From assembly GCA_965205685.1 (NCBI GenBank), contig OZ242174.1, positions 1,302,001 through 1,366,000 on the forward strand: DNA of 64,000 nt, read 5' to 3'. Shown here piece after piece: positions 54,533 through 62,684 of this stretch (position 1 is its first letter; each line of letters begins with the position of its first letter). Source of the stretch: WTFY01 sp965205685. GTDB taxonomy: Bacteria > Pseudomonadota > Gammaproteobacteria > UBA4575. Made by a program: the position numbers and the translations under genes. The notes under the pieces were generated by a model. The model did not search any database. It saw only the letters and a program-made list of their open reading frames with translations, and was not told the origin of the DNA.

Positions 54533-55915
54533 TTACTCCATCAATTGAGACAACAATGTGTCTTTTGAGTTCGACTTTTGCCCATACAGTGAGTAGGCAC
54601 CGAATCGCATTTGATGCGGTCGGCCCAGGTTCTCTGCATAGAAATCAATCGCAAACTTCTCTACAAGCTTTTCACCATCCCACTCGAACAGCTTGAAGAA
54701 CTGCTCGTCCTGGTCACCGGTCTTGTCCCAGTTGCCCAGCAGGGATGAGGTGAAATACATGCGCTTTCCATCCCAGCTCTGTGAAGTCATGTTCACTTGG
54801 GAACCAACAACATGCTCATAGGTCTGCTTGGGATTGTGCGGATCAGAGACATCAAAGTATCGGGTTTTGCCGTCCATGAAGGTCTGCACCCAAAGGCCTT
54901 TGTCATCCGCAGTAATGGAGATGTCTACAGGCAACGGAACCTGAGAAGGATCGCCAATATCGCCGACTGCGGCAGCATGCCACTCACCTGCATCATCTTC
55001 ATAGATCAACCAGATCTTCGAAGTCAGCGCGGTTGTGGTAAAGCAGTAGTTATTTTGGGAACCCCATGCACAACGGATTTCCAAAGGTGAACCAGGTACT
55101 TCAAACACTTTCTTGGGTTGGCGGGTATGCAGGTCCCAGACAACCACGGTGTTACCAAATCGCTTCATGGCCTCGGGGTCCGCAAGCATCTTGCCGAAGT
55201 CCATCATGTAGTTGGACCAGCCTGTGAAAGAGGAGGTGACCATGACATTGCGGCGTGGCAATACACGGACGTCATAACCATAGCCGTCTGCAATATTTCC
55301 AACTTTCTTAGCACCACGCATGTCTTCATCGGTCGGCATCCAGTGCGCCGCTACAAATTCACCTTCGTTGGTGAACTCTGCAAGGCCTGTTCTGCCACCA
55401 TGGTCCTTGTTGTTGGACAGTGCACTGACCATGATCCTGCCCGGAAGCGCATACATGGTGTGCGGGCCAACCATACCACCAGTTTTCTCTACGAAATCGG
55501 TGATCACTTTGTGCAGGGAAGGCTTGCTTGGATTGGAATGGACATCAAAGATAAAGATCTTGTTGGTGTCCAAGCCACCTGCAAACAGATAACGTCGGTC
55601 ATCCGTTAAGCCAGAATGATGTGCCTCATTTCGACCACCAACAGAAAGTACATTGACGACTTTCCCATAGTATTTAGACTCTGGGTTCACCGAAACGGTA
55701 ACCAGCTTGTCTTGACCATCACCAACGCCTTCCTTACCTAGCGTCCAGATATACACATAATCTTCCTGGCCAACAATCTTAGCCATATAGGGAGACATAC
55801 AAGTCTCATCCGCGATGGCAGCAGACTGAAAGCCAACTACAGATGCCAGCAGGACGCACAAGGAGGCAATGCTGCCTTGTATCCATCTAGCGTGTAATTT
55901 TGCCATTTTTTTCAT
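54533..55915 (-). CDS. mtoX: Methanethiol oxidase (SBP56 family)
   Basis: Periplasmic copper enzyme converting methanethiol, oxygen and water to formaldehyde, hydrogen sulfide and hydrogen peroxide. 460 residues with a signal peptide (about 1-35, ending SAAIADETC). SBP56 hallmarks: SVGGRNEAHHSGLTDDRR, VGPHTMYALPGRIMVSALS, NVMVTSSFTGWSNY and the C-terminal ENLGRPHQMRFG. Downstream sco, mauG-like and tlpA genes match known mto operons. The upstream GGAG is 10 bp from the ATG. Confidence 0.94.
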   Translation of the reverse strand: MKKMAKLHARWIQGSIASLCVLLASVVGFQSAAIADETCMSPYMAKIVGQEDYVYIWTLGKEGVGDGQDKLVTVSVNPESKYYGKVVNVLSVGGRNEAHHSGLTDDRRYLFAGGLDTNKIFIFDVHSNPSKPSLHKVITDFVEKTGGMVGPHTMYALPGRIMVSALSNNKDHGGRTGLAEFTNEGEFVAAHWMPTDEDMRGAKKVGNIADGYGYDVRVLPRRNVMVTSSFTGWSNYMMDFGKMLADPEAMKRFGNTVVVWDLHTRQPKKVFEVPGSPLEIRCAWGSQNNYCFTTTALTSKIWLIYEDDAGEWHAAAVGDIGDPSQVPLPVDISITADDKGLWVQTFMDGKTRYFDVSDPHNPKQTYEHVVGSQVNMTSQSWDGKRMYFTSSLLGNWDKTGDQDEQFFKLFEWDGEKLVEKFAIDFYAENLGRPHQMRFGAYSLYGQKSNSKDTLLSQLME

Positions 55916-55993
55916 ATCTTCAGGACTCCGTATCGTTTTTATTGATTGGAACTAGAACCTATTACATTTCTTCTTTGAAGTGTTCAATTTAAA

Positions 55994-56021
55994 ATTATGC
56001 CACATCTGATAACCTATTCAA
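55994..56021 (-). promoter_or_regulatory. mtoX: Candidate mtoX promoter
   Basis: On the minus strand TTGAAT (56021-56016), a 16-bp spacer ending in TGG, and CATAAT (55999-55994) form a promoter with an extended -10. Transcription would start near 55987, giving a leader of about 70 bases before the ATG at 55915. Confidence 0.6.
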
Positions 56022-56195
56022 AGCTGTATCCTGCCTGATGTTTCTGTCCCCAACCCACTAAATACAGGGCCCACCAAGTGCTGTACAGGACGGAGGCAAC
56101 CCGCCAGAAAGATCTGTCTCGTCGATGCCCGTAATTGCCGGGCAGCTCATCAAATGGCTTGTAAACACAGAGCCTCGAGCACCCTGTAAAGGGGC
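56022..56195. other. Gap between the carbinolamine dehydratase gene and mtoX promoter
   Basis: Only one short hairpin is visible, GCCCG/CGGGC with a 7-base loop at 56127-56143, without a T run. It could end the transcript of the pterin dehydratase gene. Nothing else stands out. Confidence 0.3.
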
Positions 56196-56582
56196 TTACT
56201 TGTATTGAATATAGGCAAAGCGCGGGTCACTTGGCGTGCCCTCAAGATCACCGTCCTCTTGGCCAGGCTGCCACATCAGCACGCCCTCAATTTTTGCGGC
56301 CAACTCGAAGTCCTTGTTCGTGACACCCTTGGCTGCATGATTCATCAGCTTGCAGACGACGAAGGCGTACGACACGGTAAGGTCGGGGTGATGAAATGCA
56401 GCTTCGGCCAGATGGCCAATGGTATTCACGACCATGAGCGTGGCTTTCCAGCTATGTGTCCTGTACTTCCTGCGAATCCAGCCATTTTCGTAATACCAGG
56501 TAGGCAGTTCTTCGGAGAGCCGCTCCTTTATTTGTTCCTCTGTATAGGTTTGTTCAGATTTGATATCGCGCCATTTGGACAT
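56196..56582 (-). CDS. Pterin-4a-carbinolamine dehydratase-like protein
   Basis: 128 residues from the ATG at 56582 (AGGAG 5 bp upstream). The dehydratase signature is met: EAAFHHPDLTVSY, then a His (NHAAKGVTNKD) where the catalytic motif ends with Asp. An unusual longer tail follows (QPGQEDGDLEGTPSDP). No aromatic amino acid hydroxylase is nearby; in methylotrophs such proteins accompany H4MPT genes, so a role in pterin handling is likely but unproven. Confidence 0.85.
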   Translation of the reverse strand: MSKWRDIKSEQTYTEEQIKERLSEELPTWYYENGWIRRKYRTHSWKATLMVVNTIGHLAEAAFHHPDLTVSYAFVVCKLMNHAAKGVTNKDFELAAKIEGVLMWQPGQEDGDLEGTPSDPRFAYIQYK

Positions 56583-56661
56583 AAGACTCCTACCCCGCAA
56601 AAACTTTCCTGCAACTCAGCATGATTCTAGCAAGCCCCTCTTGTCCACCACAACACGGTTT

Positions 56662-57534
56662 TCAGGGGTTTGACATCCTGGCAGCCCTGGCAACATTTTG
56701 CATCAGCATACCCACTGTCATCGGGCCGACCCCACCCGGGACCGGAGTAATTCTCGAGGCAACCTTGCTAACCTCTTCGAAGTCTACATCACCTACCAGA
56801 CGTGCCTTCCCCAGCTCTTCAACACGGTTGATTCCTACGTCAATGACGACGGCTCCGGGCTTGACCATGTCAGCTGTGATAAAGCGGGCGCGCCCGATAG
56901 CCGCGATCAGGATATCCGCCTGCAGGGTATGGGCTTTGATGTCATTTGTCTTCGAGTGGCAAAGCGTCACTGTTGCATTGGCTGCATCGGATTTCTGGGC
57001 CAGCAAGTTCATCAGCGGTTTGCCGACGATGTTGCTGCGCCCGACAATAACCACATGCCTCCCTGTCGTCTCGATACCGCTTTTCGAGATCATCTGTGAG
57101 ACTCCGAAAGGGGTGCAGGGTATGAACGTGTCAAGCCCGGCGATCAGTCTGCCGACATTGTAGGGATGGAAACCATCAACATCCTTTGGTGGCGAGATGG
57201 CTGCGATGATATTGTATTCATCGATATGGGGAGGAAGCGGTAACTGCACCAGGATGCCATGTACACCGGGATCTTGGTTCAACTGTTCGATCAAATCCAT
57301 CAGCCCGCCCTCAGCCACATCCTTTGCAAGGAGGTGCTGGATTGATCGTATGCCGACTTCCTGACTCGCTTTTTGCTTCGCAGCGACGTAGGTACGAGAG
57401 GCCGGATCATCCCCAACCAAAATAACGGCCAAACAGGGGTGTATACCTTCTTTTTTGAGTGCACTGACCTGTACAGAAACTTCTTCCCTGATCTGTGCAG
57501 CAATCAGTTTGCCGTCAATCAATGATGCAGCCAT
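56662..57534 (-). CDS. folD: Methylene-THF dehydrogenase/methenyl-THF cyclohydrolase
   Basis: Bifunctional folate C1 enzyme for purine and formyl-Met supply. 290 residues with YVAAKQKASQEVG (catalytic Tyr and Lys), VQLPLPPHID, and the NADP region GRSNIVGKPLMNLL. It supplies the folate C1 branch separately from the H4MPT pathway. Followed by the dehydratase gene in the same direction. Confidence 0.96.
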   Translation of the reverse strand: MAASLIDGKLIAAQIREEVSVQVSALKKEGIHPCLAVILVGDDPASRTYVAAKQKASQEVGIRSIQHLLAKDVAEGGLMDLIEQLNQDPGVHGILVQLPLPPHIDEYNIIAAISPPKDVDGFHPYNVGRLIAGLDTFIPCTPFGVSQMISKSGIETTGRHVVIVGRSNIVGKPLMNLLAQKSDAANATVTLCHSKTNDIKAHTLQADILIAAIGRARFITADMVKPGAVVIDVGINRVEELGKARLVGDVDFEEVSKVASRITPVPGGVGPMTVGMLMQNVARAARMSNP

Positions 57535-57793
57535 ATGAATTCAACCAAAATCATGCTGTGCCAAAAACGGTCAGTGTGCCTGCCGGCATTTTATCAGCAA
57601 AACTCTTATTGGGTTCCTGATACCAGGCAAACTGCAGGCTTGTCCCCGCCAAGAACAAGCTTTATGCCTGCAGTTCTGTTTTTCAGAAATACCAGATCAA
57701 TCCTGCGGGCACTCCGGTGCACGATGATAGATTCCGGCGAACCGAGGTCACCGGAATCCACATAACTAAACGTCGGTGATCAGCCCCGATGGC
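57535..57793. other. Gap between folD and hvfA-like gene
   Basis: Both neighbours are on the minus strand. An 8-bp inverted repeat (GATTCCGG/CCGGAATC, 57730-57758, 13-base loop) lies 36 bp after the hvfA-like stop, without a T run. The folD promoter must be in the rest; none is clear. Confidence 0.35.
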
Positions 57794-58114
57794 CTAGCCA
57801 CCACCACACTTGCCTTCACCGCATTTCCCTTCTTCGGTCTTGCCTTCTTCCGAAGCATCTGCATCAGACTTTTCGCCCCCGCACTTTCCTTCTCCACACT
57901 TGCCTTCACCACATTTCCCTTCTTCAGTTTTTTCTTCCTCTGCCGCCCCATCCTGCGCTGCACCATGGGCATCAGCCACCATGTATCCGGAAGAAAGTTC
58001 CGTCATTTGGAACGGGTTTTCATCAGCATTCGCTGTGGAAATTGCGAACGTGCCTGTGGCCAGGGCTGCACTCACGGCCACGACCAGTGGTTTTAATTCG
58101 GATCTGGTTTTCAT
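57794..58114 (-). CDS. HvfA-like copper RiPP (oxazolin/bufferin-type) precursor
   Basis: 106 residues: signal peptide (1-30, ending STANA), the conserved ENPFQMTELSSGYMVADA leader, an acidic linker, and five EGKCG motifs in two blocks (three, then two after an Asp/Glu/Ala-rich spacer). This is the pattern of HvfA-type precursors whose EGKCG cysteines are converted by DUF692 (MNIO) enzymes to copper-binding groups. No DUF692 or DUF2063 gene lies beside it in the window. Copper buffering would suit the neighbouring copper enzyme MtoX. Confidence 0.9.
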   Translation of the reverse strand: MKTRSELKPLVVAVSAALATGTFAISTANADENPFQMTELSSGYMVADAHGAAQDGAAEEEKTEEGKCGEGKCGEGKCGGEKSDADASEEGKTEEGKCGEGKCGGG

Positions 58115-58439
58115 AGGATTCTCCTGTGGTTTTGTTTCTGACTATTCTTCAAGGTGCCGTGTCTAAAGGAGACACTCTGTGCGACCCGCTGTCCTTGCCC
58201 AAAAAGCTAGCATATTGAATCCGGCTGGACCAACCGTGATACTATTTGCACGATTGCAGCGCAGACAAACTGTCCGGGCAGTGCAGGGATCTAGACCTGT
58301 TGTCGATCTATCCAGTTGCCGGCCGTTTCAGATTGCTACACCTGCAACGTCATGCTTGTTGGACTGCCTCAACACCGGAAAAGTTCTTCAGGGGCAACAG
58401 CATGTGTTGCGGGATATGGCCGCCTAGTTCTCAGATAAA
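58115..58439. other. Divergent region between hvfA-like gene and membrane protein gene
   Basis: 325 bp without a convincing gene. An AGGAG site precedes the hvfA-like ATG. A GTGTC/GACAC stem with a 7-base loop (58158-58174) lies about 45 bp upstream of that start and could be a leader structure or operator. A 65-codon plus-strand frame here has no support. Confidence 0.4.
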
Positions 58440-58970
58440 ATGAATGAACGTCTTATGACCGTCAAAGGCATCATCGCGGCAGCATGGAGTGTGCTTGGGC
58501 TGCTTTTGCTGTTGGGATATGCCATCTGGAGATTATCCCTGTACACCTACGAATCCCTGCAGATGCCATTGAACTGGATACACTGGATGGTACTCATCAG
58601 TTTCATGCTGTTTATGGCACACAGTGAAGGCTACAAGGGATTCCAGAAAAGCTTTTCTCCACGTTATGCGGCCCGTACGAAATACCTGTCGACCCACAGC
58701 ACTTGGACCCAGTGCATCCTGGCTCCCTTTTTCAGCATGGGATTTTTTCACGCCCCGCAAAGACGGGTGATGGGCACCCTTGCCCTGACGGTCATGATTG
58801 TTCTCTTTATCCTGGTGTTCCGCTATATCCCCCAGCCGTGGAAAGGCCTGCTGGATGCCGGGGTCGTCATCGGGCTGGTGTGGGGGGCCATCTCCACCAT
58901 CCTGTTCTGCATCAAGGCATTCTCGGATACCCATTACCACTGGGATGCCGAGATCGAGTACCCGCTCTAG
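58440..58970 (+). CDS. Four-helix membrane protein of unknown function
   Basis: 176 residues with hydrophobic helices at about 9-28, 45-60, 112-130 and 137-160. The loop between helix 2 and 3 is distinctive: MAHSEGYKGFQKSFSPRYAAR, and WTQCILAPFFSMGFFHAP re-enters near the membrane. The C-terminus DTHYHWDAEIEYPL is acidic and His-rich. No Shine-Dalgarno is obvious; ATG at 58455 is an alternative. Not recognised beyond that. Alone on the plus strand. Confidence 0.7.
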   Translation: MNERLMTVKGIIAAAWSVLGLLLLLGYAIWRLSLYTYESLQMPLNWIHWMVLISFMLFMAHSEGYKGFQKSFSPRYAARTKYLSTHSTWTQCILAPFFSMGFFHAPQRRVMGTLALTVMIVLFILVFRYIPQPWKGLLDAGVVIGLVWGAISTILFCIKAFSDTHYHWDAEIEYPL

Positions 58971-59021
58971 CCATCCAAACTGCTTTGCAAACGAGGGCTG
59001 CCCCGTGCTGCGGTGGAATCT

Positions 59022-59882
59022 TCAGCCGGTGCGAATGGCCCAGGCGACATCTATGGCCTGTCGGTTTTGCCAGACATCGTGAACCCGGAAAATCTTGACT
59101 CCTGCCAATACACCCAGTGCTGACGTTGCACAGGTCGCAGGCATCCTTGCCTGCGGGTCTTCCTGGTTCGAGATCTCGCCAATGAAGCGCTTGCGGCTTG
59201 CGCCAAGCAAGACCGGGTAACCCAGTCCTGTCAGTTCTCCCAGGTTTTTCAGCAGCTCCAGGTTATGCCGGGTTCTTTTGCCAAACCCGATGCCCGGGTC
59301 GAGAATGATGTTCTCCTGCCGGACCCCCATGGTTTTTGCCTGCTCCGCGCGCTCCATCAGGAAATCAGAAATTTCCCGGGTGACATTCCGATACTCGGGA
59401 TCTTCCTGCATGGTCGCAGGTTCTCCCAGCATGTGCATCAGGCAAATCGGAACGTTTGCATCGGCCGCAAGTCCCAGCAAATCAGGGTCATCCCGGCCCG
59501 CGCTGACATCGTTCAACATGGTGGCCCCGCAGTCCAGGGCCGCGCTGGCAACTTCGGACAGGGTCGTGTCGATACTGATGTGAACGGCTTCTGGCAGCTC
59601 TGCACGAAGCCCGGCGATAACATCGATTACCCGGCGCTTCTGCTCGGATGCGTCTACGCGCTGCGAGCCTGGCCGCGTTGATTCGCCGCCTACATCGATG
59701 ATATCTGCACCCTGTGCAACCATTTCGATTCCACATGCAATGGCTTCCCGGGAAGACGGGTATGCCCCGCCATCGGAAAAACTGTCCGGTGTGACATTGA
59801 GTATGCCCATCAGAAGTGGTTTGGAATAATCAAGCGACACAGTGGTTTCCCTTGCGTACCAACTACCGTCGGATACCTTCAA
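59022..59882 (-). CDS. folP: Dihydropteroate synthase
   Basis: Joins pABA to the pterin diphosphate in folate synthesis. 286 residues, single TIM barrel with NVTPDSFSDGG, VGGESTRPGS, LNDVSAGR and KIFRVHDV. Confirms that the DUF6513 protein at 23467 is a separate paralogue. Its start overlaps the MBL gene stop by 20 bp. Confidence 0.96.
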   Translation of the reverse strand: MKVSDGSWYARETTVSLDYSKPLLMGILNVTPDSFSDGGAYPSSREAIACGIEMVAQGADIIDVGGESTRPGSQRVDASEQKRRVIDVIAGLRAELPEAVHISIDTTLSEVASAALDCGATMLNDVSAGRDDPDLLGLAADANVPICLMHMLGEPATMQEDPEYRNVTREISDFLMERAEQAKTMGVRQENIILDPGIGFGKRTRHNLELLKNLGELTGLGYPVLLGASRKRFIGEISNQEDPQARMPATCATSALGVLAGVKIFRVHDVWQNRQAIDVAWAIRTG

Positions 59883-60792
59883 ATCTCAACATCCTGACCT
59901 GTCCTCCGATTTCAAACTGCATCAGGTCTTCTCCCATGTGTATCTCCCCCGCATAGCGCTCGCGCAGGCTGCGTATCACCGCATCGGGGCGCACGCCCGC
60001 TAGGATCACATGAGTCGTCACCGCAAACCTCGGGCGCGTTTCTTTAAGGATGCGCACCATCTGCTCCGGGTTGGTGTGGTAATGCTCGATTCTGCGAAGG
60101 CGCGGGTTCTTTTCCAGCAGGTCCGCACGGGCTGCAAAAAGCTCGTGGATCAGCAGGTCTGTTCCCCGTGCTTGCTCCACCAGGGTTTCAGAGTATGAGG
60201 TATCCCCGGAGATCACCACTGAGCGGTCTCCAAAGTCGATCCTGTAGCCGTAGGCCGGAGTCACCACTCCGTGGTCCACCAGGAATGCCGTGACCCTGAC
60301 CCGGTCTTTCGAGTACACCACGCCAGGCTTAATTTCATGGGTCACCAGCCTAATGGCATCCTTGTCCAGACCGGCATACTGGTTGCGCACGGAGATGTCA
60401 TAGGCATAGGCCTGCTCCAACCCCCTGGCAAAGCTGGAGGTACCGGCCGGACCATACACGGTAAGCGGCTGTGGGCGCTGGTACACCCAGCCTGTGATCC
60501 ACAGGTCATCCAGGCCAAAGATATGGTCCGAATGCAGGTGTGTCAGGAACACCGTATCGATTTTGGCGATGTGCATTCCGAGCTGGCCGAGCCTCGGCAC
60601 GACGCTTCGCCCGGCATCGAACAGCAAAACCTTGCCACCTGCTTCGACCAGAACCGCCGAGCCCGCCCGGTCAGGGTCAACACGCGGGCTGCCGGTGCCC
60701 AGCAATGTCACCCGCATGAAGTCCGCCTGGGCCGTGAGCGGAACCGCCAGCAGCACACAGCAGAAAAGCAGGCAGGCAAAAACTCTCGACAT
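59863..60792 (-). CDS. Exported MBL-fold metallohydrolase (RNase Z-like)
   Basis: 309 residues from the ATG at 60792. Residues 1-23 look like a signal peptide ending TAQA, so this is probably a periplasmic relative, not tRNase Z itself. Metal motif THLHSDHIFGLDDLW, then DHGVVTPAYGYRI, SGDTSYSETL and a late His (TTHVIL). Substrate unknown. It overlaps folP by 20 bp and follows lepA by 13 bp. Confidence 0.85.
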   Translation of the reverse strand: MSRVFACLLFCCVLLAVPLTAQADFMRVTLLGTGSPRVDPDRAGSAVLVEAGGKVLLFDAGRSVVPRLGQLGMHIAKIDTVFLTHLHSDHIFGLDDLWITGWVYQRPQPLTVYGPAGTSSFARGLEQAYAYDISVRNQYAGLDKDAIRLVTHEIKPGVVYSKDRVRVTAFLVDHGVVTPAYGYRIDFGDRSVVISGDTSYSETLVEQARGTDLLIHELFAARADLLEKNPRLRRIEHYHTNPEQMVRILKETRPRFAVTTHVILAGVRPDAVIRSLRERYAGEIHMGEDLMQFEIGGQVRMLRFEGIRR

Positions 60793-60805
60793 GGATATCC
60801 TCACG

Positions 60806-62596
60806 CTATTTTTCCAGATGCAGTGCGGCCAGGAAGGCTTCTTGCGGAATTTCAACCTTGCCGATCTGTTTCATACGTTTTTTGCCCGCCTTTTGTTTTT
60901 CCAGCAGCTTCTTCTTGCGGGTAACGTCGCCACCATAACACTTTGCAGTAACGTTTTTCCTCAGTGCCTTGGCCGTCGTCCTGGCAATGATTTTCGAACC
61001 GATCGCCGCCTGTATCGCAACATCGTACATCTGTCTCGGGATGATCTCCCTCATCTTTTCAGCGAGCTCCCTGCCGTAGGCTTCGGCCTGGTTTCTGTGC
61101 ACCACGGTGGACAAGGCATCCACCCGCTCGCCGTTGATCAGGATGTCGAGCTTGACCAAGGGCGCCGCAGCAAAATGAGACTGCTCATAGTCAAACGAGG
61201 CGTATCCGCGGCTGACCGACTTCAGCTTGTCGAAAAAATCCAGGGCTACCTCACTCAGGGGCAATTCGAACACCAGGGACACCTGGCTGCCATGGTAATG
61301 CAGGCTCTTTTGAGTACCCCGCCGCTCCATGCACAGGGTGATTACATTGCCGACAAACTTGTGCGGGACCAGAATGGATGCCTGGATCACCGGTTCCCGG
61401 ACTTCCCGAATCCTGTTGGCCGGAGGCAGTGCCGAGGGGTTGTGGATATAGCTGGTTTCACCATCCGTCGTATGCACTTCATGCACTACCGTAGGGGCAG
61501 TGGTGATCAAGTCCAGGGCATATTCGCGCTCCAGGCGCTCCTGGACGATTTCCATATGCAGCATGCCGAGAAAACCGCATCGAAAGCCAAACCCCAGGGC
61601 ATCCGAGGTTTCCGGTTCATACGTAAAGGCCGAGTCGTTGAGGCGGAGTTTTTCAAGGGCAGTGCGAAATGGCTCGTAGTCGTTGGAGTTGATTGGAAAG
61701 ACGCCCGCAAAAACATTGGGCTGGACTTCCTTGAATCCTTCCAGCGGACCGTCCGCAGGATTCGAGGCCGATGTAAAGGTGTCGCCTATTTTCGCTGCAG
61801 AAACATCCTTGATCCCGCAGACCACGAACCCTACCTGCCCCGACCCCAGGCTCTGCGTGTTTGTACGCTTGGGAGTGAATATTCCCAGTTTCTCGACCTG
61901 GTAGCGCTGACCCGATGACATGGCCGTGATTTTCTGTTTTGGCCTGATGGCGCCCTGCACCACGCGCACAAGCGAGATCACACCCACGTAACTGTCAAAC
62001 CAGGAATCGATGACCAGCGCTTTCAGCGGTGCGGATTCCTGCCCTGTGGGCGCGGGGAACCGGTGCACGATCGCTTCCAGCACCTCTTCCACACCCTGCC
62101 CGGTCTTGGCACTCACCAGCAACGGTTCCGATGCATCAATGCCGATCACTTCCTCGATCTCGGATGCCACGCGTACGGGGTCCGCAGACGGCAGGTCAAT
62201 CTTGTTGAGCACAGGGATGATCTCCAGGCCGAGGGCAACTGCGGTGTGGCAATTGGCAACACTCTGGGCCTCCACGCCCTGGCAGGCATCCACGATCAGC
62301 AATGCGCCTTCGCAGGCAGCCAGGGAGCGCGACACCTCATAGGAAAAATCAACGTGCCCGGGGGTGTCGATGAAATTCAGCCCGTATTCCTGGCCATCCT
62401 TGGCCCGGTATCGCAGGGATACGCTCTGCGCCTTGATCGTGATGCCACGCTCGCGCTCAAGATCCATGGAGTCCAGCACCTGTTCACTCATCTCGCGCTC
62501 GGACAAGCCACCGCAGTGCTGGATAAAACGGTCCGCTAACGTGGATTTCCCATGGTCGATGTGTGCGATGATGGAAAAGTTGCGGATGCGTTCCAT
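60806..62596 (-). CDS. lepA: Elongation factor 4 (LepA)
   Basis: Ribosome-binding GTPase. 596 residues with AHIDHGKSTLADRF (P-loop), FIDTPGHVDFSYEVSR, NKIDLPSADP and the LepA-specific C-terminal domain including CYGGDVTRKKKLLEKQKAGKKRM. First of a lepA-MBL-folP run and collinear with the upstream degP/mucD gene. Confidence 0.97.
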   Translation of the reverse strand: MERIRNFSIIAHIDHGKSTLADRFIQHCGGLSEREMSEQVLDSMDLERERGITIKAQSVSLRYRAKDGQEYGLNFIDTPGHVDFSYEVSRSLAACEGALLIVDACQGVEAQSVANCHTAVALGLEIIPVLNKIDLPSADPVRVASEIEEVIGIDASEPLLVSAKTGQGVEEVLEAIVHRFPAPTGQESAPLKALVIDSWFDSYVGVISLVRVVQGAIRPKQKITAMSSGQRYQVEKLGIFTPKRTNTQSLGSGQVGFVVCGIKDVSAAKIGDTFTSASNPADGPLEGFKEVQPNVFAGVFPINSNDYEPFRTALEKLRLNDSAFTYEPETSDALGFGFRCGFLGMLHMEIVQERLEREYALDLITTAPTVVHEVHTTDGETSYIHNPSALPPANRIREVREPVIQASILVPHKFVGNVITLCMERRGTQKSLHYHGSQVSLVFELPLSEVALDFFDKLKSVSRGYASFDYEQSHFAAAPLVKLDILINGERVDALSTVVHRNQAEAYGRELAEKMREIIPRQMYDVAIQAAIGSKIIARTTAKALRKNVTAKCYGGDVTRKKKLLEKQKAGKKRMKQIGKVEIPQEAFLAALHLEK

Positions 62597-62684
62597 GTCA
62601 TTAACAACCGGGACCAGCAGGTCCTCTCATGTGCCTGTACCCGTGGATCACCGGGCCTGTGCATGATACCTCATCGGCATCCTG

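Noticed and set aside
57864..58005. Repetitive DNA in the hvfA-like gene that could look like a short CRISPR or tandem array
   Set aside because: The repeats are codon-phased EGKCG units inside an intact reading frame with a signal peptide; there are no spacers.
58246..58443. 65-codon plus-strand frame in the hvfA upstream region
   Set aside because: No ribosome site and no sensible composition.
60494..61918. 474-codon plus-strand open frame
   Set aside because: Lies fully antisense to lepA and the MBL gene, whose motifs are complete; low-complexity, no recognisable domain.
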